Assembly: GCF_000230895.2 (NCBI RefSeq)
Contig: NC_016604.1
Span: 2,728,001-2,792,000, forward strand
Direction of reading: 5' to 3'
Length of the DNA: 64,000 nt
Source: Mycolicibacterium rhodesiae NBB3
GTDB taxonomy: Bacteria > Actinomycetota > Actinomycetes > Mycobacteriales > Mycobacteriaceae
The position numbers and the translations under genes were made by a program. Every line of letters starts with the position of its first letter. Within the stretch, counting starts at the first letter, position 1. Of this stretch, positions 34,765-44,432 are shown piece after piece. A model generated the notes under the pieces. It did not search any database and was not told the DNA's origin. It worked only from the letters and a program-made list of their open reading frames with translations.

Positions 34765-36186
34765 CTAACTTGGCCGCGCGGTGGCGAAGCGATCGGGAGC
34801 CTCGGTGAAAGCGCGTTGACATGTCTGGCTGCAGAACTTGAATATGGTTCCGGACCAGGTTGTTTGGGCTGCGACGTCGCTGGGGTGTAGAAGCATGCCG
34901 CAGACGGGGTCGGTTTCGCGGTTCGAGCGACGGGGGATACGCCGGCGGACGTCGACAAGACAGAGGGGGTTGGGAATGCCCTTGAGTCGCTGTGGGGGCA
35001 GCGCAGCGAAGTCCACCTCAGGGTGGGGTCCGACCGTGTCTCGGAGCTCTTCGGTGATCAGAAACTGGCCTGCGGCGCCGGCTGATGCTACCCGTGCGGC
35101 GAGATTGACTGTGCCGCCGACATAATCGCCGTCACGGTAGAGGAGCGTGCCGGTGTGCGCGCCGATGTGCAGCGCGGGGAACTGTGGCTCGGTGTCGACG
35201 AAGCGGTCCATCGCCAGGCCGAACGCGATGGCGTCGGCGGGTTGGGCGAACATCAGCATGAACTCATCGCCGATCTGTTTGAGAACACGGCCTCGGTGTC
35301 GCGCTGCGCTGCTGCGCACGGTGACACTGAACCTGCGCAAGACGTCGGCCGCGGCGTGATCGCCCATGGTCGCGGTCAGCGAGGTGAAGCTGGCCAGATC
35401 GACAAAAAGCACTGTCGCCTGTTCCTCGCCGGGTGTGGTCGAGGGCGGGGTGGTCGGCTCGGCGAGATGGCGCAGCAGGTCTTCCCGGTTGGCGCGCTGA
35501 TAGGCCCGCCGGTGGAAGTACACGACGGTCGGCTCGACCAGGGCCAGCAGTGGCTTGCCGACGCCCTCGCTGGCCGCCAGCAGCTCCGGGCCCGTGAGTC
35601 CCTGGGCGCGGAAGCGTTCATGGACGTAGCCGTGAAAGGTGCGCACGATGGCGTCGGCCAGGCGATCGGTGGCATCAGCGAAGACGCCGATAAGCTGCAT
35701 CAGGGCATCGCGGGGCATCCCCAGTGCCAGCGCTTTGACAAGCACTTGCAACGTGGCGACGTCAGATTCTGTTCCGGCGCCGACATCGTCCCAGTCCAGA
35801 ATCTCGGCCAGTTCACCGATCACTGCGTCATCGAGGCCGAGCTCGCGGGCGGCGTCGACGAGGTTCACCGTGGCATCGCCGGCGGGGACCGGTTCGTCGA
35901 ATATGCCCAGCAGATCGCCCTGGCTCGCGATCGCCGTCGCTAAGTGGTCTTCGCTGACGCCGCGGCCGCGCGCGAACTGGATCAGCCGCACGCGGTGCAG
36001 CGAGTCGGGTTCGAACTGTCCGTCCGGTTGTTGGTGTAGCAGGCCGGCATCGGCGTACCCACATATACGGGCCTCGGTTTCGCCGGCCACAGCTGCCAAC
36101 TTGTCCAGGCTCCAGGGCCCCGAGACGGCCGCCGTGCCGCGTCTGCTCACTGGCGGTGGGTCGTGCTCATTGTGCGTCGAAGGCAT
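34765..36186 (-). CDS. Class III adenylate cyclase with N-terminal regulatory region and C-terminal YHS domain
   Basis: This is a 473-residue protein from ATG 36186. Residues 30-240 are a helical regulatory region starting with a MerR-like helix pair (LDKLAAVAGETEARICGYAD), as in several mycobacterial pH- or ligand-sensing cyclases. The cyclase domain has VLFVDLASFTSLT (metal Asp), GDEFMLMF and NLAARVASAG. The last 50 residues, DPVCGMLLHPSDVA to FCSQTCQRAF, form a YHS/TRASH metal-binding domain like that fused to copper ATPases. It would make cAMP from ATP; a copper- or metal-sensing input through the tail is inferred. It follows, and overlaps by 20 bases, the broken glycosylhydrolase-like gene. 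Confidence 0.85.
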   Translation of the reverse strand: MPSTHNEHDPPPVSRRGTAAVSGPWSLDKLAAVAGETEARICGYADAGLLHQQPDGQFEPDSLHRVRLIQFARGRGVSEDHLATAIASQGDLLGIFDEPVPAGDATVNLVDAARELGLDDAVIGELAEILDWDDVGAGTESDVATLQVLVKALALGMPRDALMQLIGVFADATDRLADAIVRTFHGYVHERFRAQGLTGPELLAASEGVGKPLLALVEPTVVYFHRRAYQRANREDLLRHLAEPTTPPSTTPGEEQATVLFVDLASFTSLTATMGDHAAADVLRRFSVTVRSSAARHRGRVLKQIGDEFMLMFAQPADAIAFGLAMDRFVDTEPQFPALHIGAHTGTLLYRDGDYVGGTVNLAARVASAGAAGQFLITEELRDTVGPHPEVDFAALPPQRLKGIPNPLCLVDVRRRIPRRSNRETDPVCGMLLHPSDVAAQTTWSGTIFKFCSQTCQRAFTEAPDRFATARPS

Positions 36187-37020
36187 AAAAGGCCTCGAAC
36201 GTCGTTCCACTGTCGGTCGAGCGGTGAATCCCCTTCTCGGTGGCAACGAAGATCAGCCCGCGGCCTGCTGCGAGCACAGCCTGCGTTTGCTCGCCCAATG
36301 CTCGCCGCGCTTGCCACGTGGTGCCGGAATCCTCGCTGGCGTACACCGCCCCGATGGGATCAATTCCGATCAGTGGGCCGTCTTCGGGCCAGCTCAGCAA
36401 GACGAGCTGGGGTGGGCGCCGACCGGTGTGAACGTCTTGGCTTGGTCGAGGCTGCGCGCAAGTCCATCCGTAGTCGTGGCCAGGATCTCGTTCGCGTTCT
36501 GGGGTGACACCGCGATATCGATGGCGCTGATCGTGGCGCGTTGATCCCAGGTGCGTTTGTCTGCGCTGACCATGACGGTTTGGGTGCGACTGTTAAGGCC
36601 GTAGACCACGCCGTGGCGGTAATCGAGGGAATGGAAATCGGCCTCGCCGCTCAGCGACACTGATGCCCACGATTGTCCGCCGTCGGTGGTAGCGATCAGC
36701 CCCAGCGCCGGTGGGGCATCGCGGTCGTCCGCGCCGGGATGGCCGCTGCCGAGAAAGTAATTGGGTCCGGCAACGGTGAAGCCCATGAAATCCTGCACGA
36801 CACCACCGACGAGTTCGGGATCGCGCTCCTTGGCAAGGCGGTACACGCCGTAATGTGTCCCGGCATACAGCGCGCCGTCGGCTGGATTGACGCCGAGGCC
36901 GTGAATGTGGGCCAGACCCCTGCCGTCGCGCTGGTTTGAACTCGTACCGGTGCTTGAGCATGCGCCGGCGACCAGAACTGTAACCGCAAGCAGGGCAACC
37001 AGTGTTGAGCGCATGCCCAC
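36167..37020 (-). pseudogene. F510_1955-type BNR/sortilin-like lipoprotein, frameshifted
   Basis: From ATG 37020: a lipobox signal peptide (ALLAVTVLVAGACSS), then beta-propeller-like repeats with Asp-box motifs (ATTDGGQSW; ASEDSGTTW; STDSGTTF). The frame breaks at a run of four Cs on the coding strand (36409-36412) and stops at 36394. Adding one C restores reading into AHPQLVLLSWPEDGPLIGID and on to the natural stop at 36167. Relatives are lipoproteins found beside copper genes. The single-base break in a homopolymer may be a sequencing error, in which case the gene is intact at about 284 residues. Confidence 0.75.
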
Positions 37021-37108
37021 CTCGTTCCAAGCCCAGAGTTCGCCTCAACGAACCCGGATCGTAGTCATCCCGGCACGCCATGGGTCGTGATCTGCTCAGC
37101 CGGCGGCG

Positions 37109-38329
37109 TCAGAGGTTTGCGTTGCCGGCCCGCCACTGCTCCCAGGGGATGTTCCAGTCCCCGAGACCGTCGGTGCCCGACAGCGTCGGGCCCCTGGTGT
37201 TGATGACCTCGACGATGTCGCCGCGTTTGGTGTTGTCGTAGAACCAGATCGCATTGGCGGGGCTCACGTTGAGGCAGCCGTGGCTCACGTTGGTGCTGCC
37301 CTGGCTGCCCACCGACCACGGCGCCGAATGCACATAGATGCCGCTGTAGGACATCTGCGTGGCCCAATCCACTTCCAGGCGATACCCCTCCGGCGAGTTG
37401 ACGGGCACACCGTAGGTCGAGGAGTCCATGATCAGATGTGAATACCGGTCACCGATGATGTAGGCGCCGTTGTCCGTTGGCGTGCTGTCCTTGCCCATGG
37501 AAAGCGGCATGGTTCTTACCACTTCACCGTTGCGCCGCACTGTCATCGTTTTGGTGGTGTCGTCGGCGGTGGCGATGACCACGTCGCCGATGGTGAACCG
37601 CGTGGTGATGTCTTCCTGGCCGAAGAGGCCGTCACCGAGATCCACACCGTAAGTGTTGGCTGCCACGTCGACCGTGGTACCTGGCTTCCAGTATTCGGCT
37701 GGGCGCCAACGCACTTCGCGGCTGTTGAGCCAGTAGAACGCACCTTCCACTTTCGGGTTGGTGGTCACCTTGATGGCGTTCTGCGCCGCTAATCGGTTGG
37801 GGATGTCCTCATCGAACCGGATCGCAATGGGCTGTCCGACACCCACCACTTCACCGTCATTGGGCATGACGTAGGGCATCGTTAGGTTCTCGGGTGACTG
37901 CGTCTGAAACGTCATGCTGTTGCGCGCAACACCGCTGAGTCCGAGTGCCTCGGCGCTCAGCGTGTATTCCTTGTTGTAGCCCAGCGGCTCGGCCGTTGCC
38001 CAGGTCAGTCCGTCGGGGCTCAGCTGGCCGTCGACCGGATCGCCCTGTTCGTTGACCATGGTGACCGCGCCTAGAACGCCCTCACTAGCGCTCACGGTGA
38101 CGGGGGAATCCACCGGAACGCCGACGTCGCCGTCGGTTACCGACGACTGCAGCGTGGGCACCAGCAGGTCGCTGAACGGATCACCCTTCTCCGCGATCAC
38201 TTGAGGCGACGGCGCTACCGCGTTGCTGCTGCAGGCGCTGAGCGCCAACGCCACCGCTGAGGCGCCCGCAAGGGCGATCAGGCCGAACCGGTACCTACGC
38301 CATCCTGTCACCGAACTGACCCGCCGCAT
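37109..38329 (-). CDS. ldtB: L,D-transpeptidase 2 (LdtMt2/LdtB-like lipoprotein)
   Basis: This 406-residue protein matches LdtMt2 along its whole length: lipobox LALSACSS (Cys about 33), two Ig-like domains (A about 55-150, B about 150-250), the YkuD domain, and the C-terminal tail [17 protein letters not shown]. The active site is [20 protein letters not shown] then GCLNVSP, with the catalytic Cys near residue 350. This is the main 3-3 crosslinking enzyme in mycobacteria and the chief carbapenem target of its class (family knowledge). ATG 38329 is supported by the lipoprotein signal. BlaI-like sites lie upstream at 38551 and 38864. Confidence 0.94.
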   Translation of the reverse strand: MRRVSSVTGWRRYRFGLIALAGASAVALALSACSSNAVAPSPQVIAEKGDPFSDLLVPTLQSSVTDGDVGVPVDSPVTVSASEGVLGAVTMVNEQGDPVDGQLSPDGLTWATAEPLGYNKEYTLSAEALGLSGVARNSMTFQTQSPENLTMPYVMPNDGEVVGVGQPIAIRFDEDIPNRLAAQNAIKVTTNPKVEGAFYWLNSREVRWRPAEYWKPGTTVDVAANTYGVDLGDGLFGQEDITTRFTIGDVVIATADDTTKTMTVRRNGEVVRTMPLSMGKDSTPTDNGAYIIGDRYSHLIMDSSTYGVPVNSPEGYRLEVDWATQMSYSGIYVHSAPWSVGSQGSTNVSHGCLNVSPANAIWFYDNTKRGDIVEVINTRGPTLSGTDGLGDWNIPWEQWRAGNANL

Positions 38330-38550
38330 GCTCTTCCCTCTCCGTCCGCTCGCATCACGTGATCGCCGCTGGACACAGTGTCATCGCCGCCCACGCTGGG
38401 GTTTGTCCGCGGCAATGGTTACGTCCAGGATTGCCGTCCCGTATATGGCTCGACTAGTCCTTCGTTAAAGATTCGGTAAAGCCTTGCCCAATCTGCATCT
38501 GCCCGTGCCGAACCCCTCTACCCGCACACGTTTTAGCCCAACCCGCCGCC

Positions 38551-38567
38551 TACTATCTGCGTACGTA
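38551..38567. promoter_or_regulatory. BlaI-like operator TACTAT-CTGCG-TACGTA
   Basis: This mixed-type element combines a TACTAT left arm with a TACGTA right arm, linking the two arm variants seen elsewhere. It lies 222 bases before the LdtB-like gene. Confidence 0.6.
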
Positions 38568-38863
38568 CATACTAGCGGGCCTTTGATGCAGAAGCCGTGT
38601 TGACACCGAAACACTCGGCGCGCCAATGCGGCGATATCGGGACGGTTGTGACCTCGCTCGGCCGTTCGCTGCAGCAGGTCTCATGACTTACGCTCCCGTG
38701 GGCCTTCGCGCGCGAAGCGGTCCCGCGGTCGAGGGCGATATTCGGCGGCGCTGTCGGGCCGGGTCGTCAGCCAAGTGGTCGTCGTTGACGATCGGCAGCC
38801 CACCTGCCCGTCATCGAGCCGTGCCAGCCACGACCTCCCCTATGGCTGACAGAACGAGGGATC

Positions 38864-38895
38864 TACTAGATGCAATAGTATGTAGCTGCGCAGTA
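38864..38895. promoter_or_regulatory. Tandem BlaI-like operators sharing TA
   Basis: TACTAG-ATGCA-ATAGTA (38864-38880) is followed by TATGTA-GCTGC-GCAGTA (38879-38895), the two overlapping by the shared TA. They lie between the divergent ldtB-like and lipoprotein genes. Confidence 0.65.
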
Positions 38896-39216
38896 CATTG
38901 TTGGGAGCGCCTGTGAGTATCGATCGGCAGTCTCGTGCGTGTCGATGCCGCAGCGCGAGATGGGGATGAGGAGCTCACGTCGAGGACTTGTATTCGTGAC
39001 GGGTGGTGAGGTGCAATGATCGCCGCCGATTACCGGGATGCCTGGGCAATCATCACGTCGTGGCACGCTGACAGCGTGCGCGAACGCATGCTTGAGTCCG
39101 CAAAGGACACTGACCGCAGGAGGTCGTGGCTGCCTCGATTCGGTGTTGCCGCCTCTGGGTGTACGCGTCGCCCATCTCGCCGAGTTGATGATGGCGTGGT
39201 GCCTGCACGGGTGAGG

Positions 39217-40431
39217 ATGCCGGTTCGACGAGCCGCGGTGTGGATGGCAGCGCTCACCGCGGCGGTGTCAATGGTTGCTGGGTGCACCACGGTGGTGGCT
39301 GGTGTACCGATCACTGCCGGCAAAGTACCGCACAAAGGCCCGCAACTGGTGGTCGACCCCTCACTGCTGGACGTGGGCCCCTACCCGGTCAAGCCGCAGC
39401 CTGCGTTGGGCACCGCCGGCACGCCCCTAAGGGGTGCAATGGTCGACGCTCAGCGGATGGCCAACTACGTCGTCGGTCCATGGGAAGTGGATCTCGCCCT
39501 CAAGACCCAATACTCGATGGGTGCACTGGCACTCAACAACACCGACGCGCTGAGCCAGCTAGGGCCGCCTGAATTGGCGACCGTGTCCGGCCGACACAAC
39601 TTCATCAACGGATTCGCCACCGCGCGCCAGGCTGAAGACAGGAAAAACCTGCTGAACGCCGTTCTGCGATTTGACGACCCTCCGTCGGCGGCCGCGGCGG
39701 TCTCCGACCTGCGTCAAACAACGTTGACCGGACCGTCCAACTGGGCGTCGATACAGCGCGTCGCTATTCCCGGCCATCCCGATGCCGTGGCCACCAGCTC
39801 TACCGTCATCGACCCCAAGACGCGACGCCAGTGGATCGCCGTGCGCTCCTTTGCTTTCCACGGACCGTACGTTTTCATGCAGCTGGCCCAATCGGTTGGC
39901 GACCTGGCACCGGCGCTACAGCTTGTTGCAAACACCATCAATTTGCAACGCATCCTCATCGACCAGTTCTCCGAGACCGATCCCGCAGACTTCGCCGAAA
40001 TCGCCGTCGATCCCACCGGCCTATTGGCGCGTACGCTGCTGCTGCCGCCGGGCGAGGCGACGACGGTTCAGAATGCACGATTCGGCAAACGCGGGGCACT
40101 GCATTTCCAACGCGACCCGGTCTGGTCCTCTGCCTTGTTCGACAAGACGGTCATGGACTTGGCGGCCAGGGCTAAAACGAACGTGTATCGCCTCTCGGAT
40201 GCCTATGCCGCACTCGTAGTCGTCGACGAATTCGCCGCAGACGTCGCAGCGACGGCTGGAAAACCCGTCGATCGCGTCGAATTCATGCCCGCCAGCCGCT
40301 GCATGCAACGCACCCGCGATTTCTATTGCGTCGCACCGACAGATCGATGGGTCATCGAGGCTCACTCACGCTCGCTCGACGACGCACATCAGCAAGTCGC
40401 GGCCCAGTACAGACTGCTGGCTGCCGAATGA
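39217..40431 (+). CDS. Mycobacterial lipoprotein (DUF7373-like)
   Basis: A lipoprotein of about 404 residues from ATG 39217: MPVRRAAVWMAALTAAVSMV then lipobox VAGC (Cys 23). GTG 39199 is an alternative start. After the lipobox comes TTVVAGVPITAGKVPHKGPQ, then a two-lobed domain with ADRKNLLNAVLRFDDPPSA-type and DFAEIAVDPTGLLARTLLLP segments and a C-terminal CMQRTRDFYCVAP disulfide candidate. This pattern fits a family of exported mycobacterial lipoproteins of unknown role. It belongs to the envelope island and may be under the tandem operators at 38864. Function is unknown. Confidence 0.72.
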   Translation: MPVRRAAVWMAALTAAVSMVAGCTTVVAGVPITAGKVPHKGPQLVVDPSLLDVGPYPVKPQPALGTAGTPLRGAMVDAQRMANYVVGPWEVDLALKTQYSMGALALNNTDALSQLGPPELATVSGRHNFINGFATARQAEDRKNLLNAVLRFDDPPSAAAAVSDLRQTTLTGPSNWASIQRVAIPGHPDAVATSSTVIDPKTRRQWIAVRSFAFHGPYVFMQLAQSVGDLAPALQLVANTINLQRILIDQFSETDPADFAEIAVDPTGLLARTLLLPPGEATTVQNARFGKRGALHFQRDPVWSSALFDKTVMDLAARAKTNVYRLSDAYAALVVVDEFAADVAATAGKPVDRVEFMPASRCMQRTRDFYCVAPTDRWVIEAHSRSLDDAHQQVAAQYRLLAAE

Positions 40432-41137
40432 CTTAGTTAGCCGTTGTCAGCGTCGCGGTTGCGCCATCTGAATCTGAATACGCTGGGAAGTGGGTAACAA
40501 TCCCCGCGACGGTTGGCGTTGGCGCGTCGCGAACATGACCCGCGAGCCCCACCTGTCACAGAGCCACATGTTGCGCGTAATCACCGCGCAAGATGTGCAG
40601 CGAGTGGTTGGCGCACGACACGTTGCCGACCAGCCCCGTACTGCCCGTATCCGTACGACGCGATCCCGTATGTGATCTGGCGTAGGTCGGCGCAGCCAAT
40701 TCCCGAGTCCACCCTCTCATCGCATAGTTACAAAAATGTGTTCTGGGGCTGGTGTTATCAGTGTGGCAAAAGTGATGTATGTTGTTTACTGAACGCGAAT
40801 TGGACGCCTTAGCGCGAAAAGCTCGCGGATCTCTGCGCAGCGCTACGGATTACACAACATGTAGGGAGCGGTCCGATGCGAAGTGCCGGCGCCGCCGACG
40901 GGAGGCTTCGTGAAAAGTCTGAAACCCTCAGTGCCGTTGGGATATTGCATCCCGCGACGGTCCGCCGCGCGGCCGTGGTCGCCCGTAAGCCCAAGGGGAA
41001 CAACAATTTCGGCGATACCGTCGATAGCGCAACATTACGCCACACTGCTACCGCAGAGGTGAGCGTCAGCCGCTGGGACGCGGCATTGCGTAGGGAGCCT
41101 TCGCCAGACGCCTTGTCGATGGAGAGGGTGAAAATCC
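40432..41137. other. Gene-free stretch before the second NlpC/P60 gene
   Basis: No firm gene. A frame at 40876-41148 has a ribosome-site-like GGGAGC but no family and would overlap the next gene. Two weak TAC-N11-GTA elements overlap by TA at 40639-40655 and 40654-40670 (TACTGC..TCCGTA and TACGAC..CCCGTA), the same phasing as the stronger tandem sites, about 470 bases before the NlpC gene. Confidence 0.35.
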
Positions 41138-41854
41138 ATGCGCGCTAGAGGTGTGCGCGTCACTCGGTTGCTCTGGGTACAGCTCAGCGCGCTGTCAGTT
41201 CTGATCGCGCTGGCCCTGCCCGCGGCAGCGGCACCCGAGGACGTGCAGTGGGATCCGACGCTGCCGAAAATCATCAGTGCCGGTGCGCCGGGCGATCCGG
41301 TCGCGATCGCCAACGCCTCACTACAGGTCAGCCAGCTCGCCACGCAGACGACCATGGAGTTAGGCCGCAAGTTCCTCAACAGCCTCGGCATCGGTGGCAA
41401 CACTGCGGTTCCGCCCAGCGCGGTTCCCGGGCGCCTGAGTGGCGTCAATGGCAGTCAGGCGATCGAGTACGTGATCCGGCGGGGTGCGTCACAGACCGGT
41501 GTTCCCTACTCGTGGGGCGGTGGCAAGCCGAACGGGCCGTCGCTGGGTGTGGATTCCGGGGCGAACACAGTGGGTTATGACTGCTCGGGGTTCACCCAGT
41601 TCTCGTTCGCCGGCGTTGGCGTGCTGATCCCGAAGTTCTCCGGTGACCAATACAACACCGGCCGAAAGATTCCCCCCTCCCAGGCCAAGCGCGGAGATCT
41701 GATCTTCTACGGGCCGGGCGGCACCCAGCATGTGGGCATCTACCTCGGCAATGGGCAAGTACTGGAGTCTGCCAGCAGCTACGGCGAGGTCGGCGTTCAT
41801 GCACTGCGCACCGCCGGCATGTCGCCGTACCTGGTGCGCATCATCGAGTCCTGA
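41138..41854 (+). CDS. NlpC/P60 peptidoglycan endopeptidase, RipB/RipD-like
   Basis: This is a 238-residue secreted protein. Signal peptide (LLWVQLSALSVLIALALPAAAA), the WDPTLPKIISAGAPGDPVAI segment, a helical linker and the NlpC/P60 domain with VPYSWGGG, catalytic Cys in GYDCSGFTQFSF and His in TQHVGIYLGNG. All catalytic motifs are consensus, in contrast to the HEA variant at 31271. A GGAGAGGG site precedes ATG 41138. It is predicted to cut peptidoglycan stems. It is a paralogue of the 31271 protein (shared segments across the full length). Confidence 0.9.
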   Translation: MRARGVRVTRLLWVQLSALSVLIALALPAAAAPEDVQWDPTLPKIISAGAPGDPVAIANASLQVSQLATQTTMELGRKFLNSLGIGGNTAVPPSAVPGRLSGVNGSQAIEYVIRRGASQTGVPYSWGGGKPNGPSLGVDSGANTVGYDCSGFTQFSFAGVGVLIPKFSGDQYNTGRKIPPSQAKRGDLIFYGPGGTQHVGIYLGNGQVLESASSYGEVGVHALRTAGMSPYLVRIIES

Positions 41855-42168
41855 GCGCAGCGTTAGCGACGCGAGCCGTCGCTGTGCGGTAGAGCAGCCC
41901 GACGTGGATCATCGGCCACGATGGCATTGGGTGCCCACCGCCAGCAACCCCCGTTGGGTCCCCATCCTTCGCGGCGACGGTGAGGTCACCACCGTCCGCG
42001 TAGCGTTGTCACGGCTGCTGTGCGTCAGTGCTCTGCGCCGGCAGGGGAGCAGAAGCGCTCACCCAGTTGCCCGGTTGGCATGGACAACTTCGATGCCTTT
42101 TCGTAACCTATTCGAGACTTACGTAGTTCCACCGGACTTCGGCCGCCCCAGTTAAGGATCGTCCCGCT
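41855..42168. other. Gene-free stretch before ripC
   Basis: No gene. TACGTAGTTCC at 42120-42130 matches the left half of a BlaI-like element but the right half (ACCGGA) does not fit, so only a half-site can be claimed, about 40 bases before the ripC start. Confidence 0.35.
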
Positions 42169-43281
42169 TTGAGAATCGACCGTGCACAGCCAATGGGACG
42201 ATTGTTTGGGCGGTGGCTGTTGGTCGCGCTTGCAACTCTTTCAGTGTTGGGATCGATGGTGGCCGGCGATGTGAGCGCCGATCCGGCCGGCGACGCGCTG
42301 GCCAGGCTTAACGAGTTGTCCCGCAAGGCCGAGCAGACCACCGAGGCGGTGCTCTCGGCACAGATGGACTTAGACGCCAAATTGGCCGCCCAGCAGGCCG
42401 CCGAGCAGCGTAAGGCCGCGGACGAGGCGGCATTGGAATCGGCCAAGGCTGAGCTGATTGGTTATCAGGGCGCCGTGGACAAAGTAGCGGCCACGATGTA
42501 CATGGGAGGGCGACCGGACGGTGTATCTGCGGTGTTGAGCGCCGATTCTCCGCAACAGCTGATCGATCAGCTGGCGGTCGAGCGGGCGATGGCCACCGAA
42601 ATGACCGACCGGATGCGGGCTTTCCAGAAGGCCAACCAACGCGCCGTGATGGCGACGCAAGCGTCCTCTGCATCGGCTGAAGCAGCCCGTGTTGCGGCGG
42701 AGCAGGCGTCCGCGGTCCGCGCCGAGCTGCAGTCCAAGCAAAGCAACCTGCAGCGCCAGATCGCCTCGGTGAAGGCGCAGTACGACGCATTGACGCCCGA
42801 TCAGCGCACCGCCTTGGCCGATCCAGGCCCGCCACCTCCACCACTACCGGCTCTACCGGCACCGGCTGACCCCGCAATCATCGCGATGCCCGGCCAGCCA
42901 CCGGGCGACGTTGCGGCACCCCCGGCAGTCAGTGGTGAGGGCGTCGCCGTGGTGCAGGCAGCGTTGACACGAGTGGGCGCCCCCTACTCGTGGGGCGCCA
43001 CGGGGCCGGATGCCTTCGACTGCTCCGGGCTGATCAAATGGGCGTTCCTGCAGAACGGGAAATCGCTGCCGCGTACCAGTCAGGCGCTGGCCGCCGGTGG
43101 TCAACCGGTGGCGGTGTCAGACGTACAGCTCGGTGACATCGTGACGTTCTATGACGACGTGTCCCATGCGGGCATCTATATTGGCGACGGGATGATGGTG
43201 CACGCTTCGACCTACGGCACACCGGTCAAGGTGTCGCCAATCTTCTCCTCGGCGCCGATCCATAATGTTCGCCGCTACTAA
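42169..43281 (+). CDS. ripC: RipC-like peptidoglycan endopeptidase (coiled coil + NlpC/P60)
   Basis: This is a 370-residue exported enzyme. TTG 42169 has an AAGGATC site 9 bases upstream; ATG 42193 is an alternative. Signal sequence (RWLLVALATLSVLGSMVAG), then a long coiled coil (about 45-215, rich in Ala, Glu, Gln), a Pro-rich hinge (PGPPPPPLPALPAPADP) and the NlpC/P60 domain with APYSWGATG, catalytic Cys in AFDCSGLIKW and His in SHAGIYIGDG. The C-terminus PIHNVRRY matches mycobacterial RipC. RipC is normally held inactive by its coiled coil until FtsEX engages it (family knowledge). Confidence 0.92.
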   Translation: MRIDRAQPMGRLFGRWLLVALATLSVLGSMVAGDVSADPAGDALARLNELSRKAEQTTEAVLSAQMDLDAKLAAQQAAEQRKAADEAALESAKAELIGYQGAVDKVAATMYMGGRPDGVSAVLSADSPQQLIDQLAVERAMATEMTDRMRAFQKANQRAVMATQASSASAEAARVAAEQASAVRAELQSKQSNLQRQIASVKAQYDALTPDQRTALADPGPPPPPLPALPAPADPAIIAMPGQPPGDVAAPPAVSGEGVAVVQAALTRVGAPYSWGATGPDAFDCSGLIKWAFLQNGKSLPRTSQALAAGGQPVAVSDVQLGDIVTFYDDVSHAGIYIGDGMMVHASTYGTPVKVSPIFSSAPIHNVRRY

Positions 43282-43551
43282 CGCCTGCTCATTCACGCCA
43301 GGCGGTTAGTGGTTGAAGATCTGCGCGGTGCGCTGGTGAGGAGTTACAAGGGGCTTGGGGGCTCGCGACGCCGCCGGCAGTCTTTACCGATTCTTCATCG
43401 AATGTCGAGCCGGCCCTTAGGTCTGGGCTCCACGCTGGTAGCCGATGAGTGGACAGCCAATGGCCGGGTACGCCAGGCGTGCGCTCATCGGCCGGGCGCA
43501 TCGTCCACCAGGGACAAAGCATCACTGCCGATGATTACGGAAGGAATTCGT

Positions 43552-44217
43552 GTGCACACAAAACGGTTCGTTACCATCGCCGCCGCCGCGGCTGCGGTCG
43601 TGTTGGCCCTGAGCGGCTGCAGCAACGACAATCCGCAAGGTGAGCATGACATGGCGTCAATGACAACGTCGGCCGCGGTGACGCCGTCACCATCAACGCC
43701 GGCCGGTGGCGGCACGCAGGCCCAGGCCCACAATGACGCGGACGTCAGCTTCGCCCAGGGAATGATCCCGCACCATCAGCAGGCGATCGAGATGAGTGAC
43801 ATGCTGCTGGCCAAGCAGGGCATCGACCCGCGCGTGGTGTCGTTGGCCAACCAAATCAAGGCGGCTCAAGGTCCCGAAATCCAACAACTGCAGGGCTGGT
43901 TGGCCGATTGGGGGGTGGCCACGACGTCGCCCGGCGGCGGCATGCCCGGCATGCCAGGACATGACATGGGGGACATGAGCGGCGGTGGAGGCATGATGTC
44001 TGAGCAAGACATGGCCGCGCTGCGCGACGCGCAAGGTGTCGAGGCCAGCCGGCTGTTCCTGACGCAGATGACCGAGCACCACAAAGGCGCGATCACTATG
44101 GCGCAAACCGAGGTCGATAGCGGTCAGTTCGCGCCCGCAATCGAGATGGCGCGGTCGATCATCTCCTCTCAGCAGAAGGAAATCGACACGATGCAGCAGA
44201 TCCTCGGCTCACTGTAG
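43552..44217 (+). CDS. DUF305 lipoprotein (copper-associated)
   Basis: A protein of about 221 residues from GTG 43552 with GGAAGG upstream. Signal peptide with lipobox LALSGCSN, then a low-complexity Ser/Thr/Pro stretch and a duplicated DUF305 helical-bundle domain. Each half has a His-rich motif: FAQGMIPHHQQAIEMSDMLL and FLTQMTEHHKGAITMAQTEV. A Met/Gly/His-rich linker between them (PGMPGHDMGDMSGGGGMM) looks metal-binding. Such proteins occur with copper resistance genes and are thought to bind copper outside the membrane. A strong hairpin follows the stop. Confidence 0.88.
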   Translation: MHTKRFVTIAAAAAAVVLALSGCSNDNPQGEHDMASMTTSAAVTPSPSTPAGGGTQAQAHNDADVSFAQGMIPHHQQAIEMSDMLLAKQGIDPRVVSLANQIKAAQGPEIQQLQGWLADWGVATTSPGGGMPGMPGHDMGDMSGGGGMMSEQDMAALRDAQGVEASRLFLTQMTEHHKGAITMAQTEVDSGQFAPAIEMARSIISSQQKEIDTMQQILGSL

Positions 44218-44257
44218 GGCCGAGCCCGTCAACCTCAGACGGCGAACTTTCCTCCGT

Positions 44258-44293
44258 GTCCCCGTGCCGGTGTTGTCCCTCCGGCACGGGGAC
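44258..44293 (+). terminator. Strong hairpin terminator after the DUF305 gene
   Basis: GTCCCCGTGCCGG (44258-44270) pairs perfectly with CCGGCACGGGGAC (44281-44293), a 13-bp stem with a 10-base loop, about 40 bases after the stop codon and followed by a short CTCTTTGG tract. Confidence 0.75.
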
Positions 44294-44388
44294 CGCTCTT
44301 TGGTGAGACCCAGGTGTGCCGCCTGGCGCCTCGAGCAGCACCGCGCTTGTATAACGGGCCGGCGGGAACCCGCATCCTTGAAAGCGAA

Positions 44389-44410
44389 ATCCCTTACCTG
44401 GGTAGGGGAT
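44389..44410. promoter_or_regulatory. Near-perfect inverted repeat upstream of the 76-residue ORF
   Basis: ATCCCTTACC and GGTAGGGGAT (9 of 10 positions complementary) are separated by 2 bases and lie 23 bases before ATG 44433. The TACC/GGTA core is reminiscent of copper-repressor sites but the spacing differs from the site at 26432. Regulator unknown. Confidence 0.5.
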
Positions 44411-44432
44411 CATGCAATCCGAGGGAGTTGAT

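Larger units (their letters stand above)
38330..39216. other. Long regulatory gap between ldtB and the DUF7373-type lipoprotein
   Basis: About 890 bases without a clear gene, holding the BlaI-like elements at 38551 and 38864/38879. Frames present are short and Arg-rich. A 67-codon in-frame extension of the lipoprotein gene occupies the right edge but lacks a signal peptide in the proper place. Confidence 0.4.

Noticed and set aside
40876..41148. A 90-codon plus-strand frame before the second NlpC/P60 gene
   Set aside because: It overlaps the NlpC start by 11 bases and has no recognisable features; the ribosome-site-like sequence alone is not enough.
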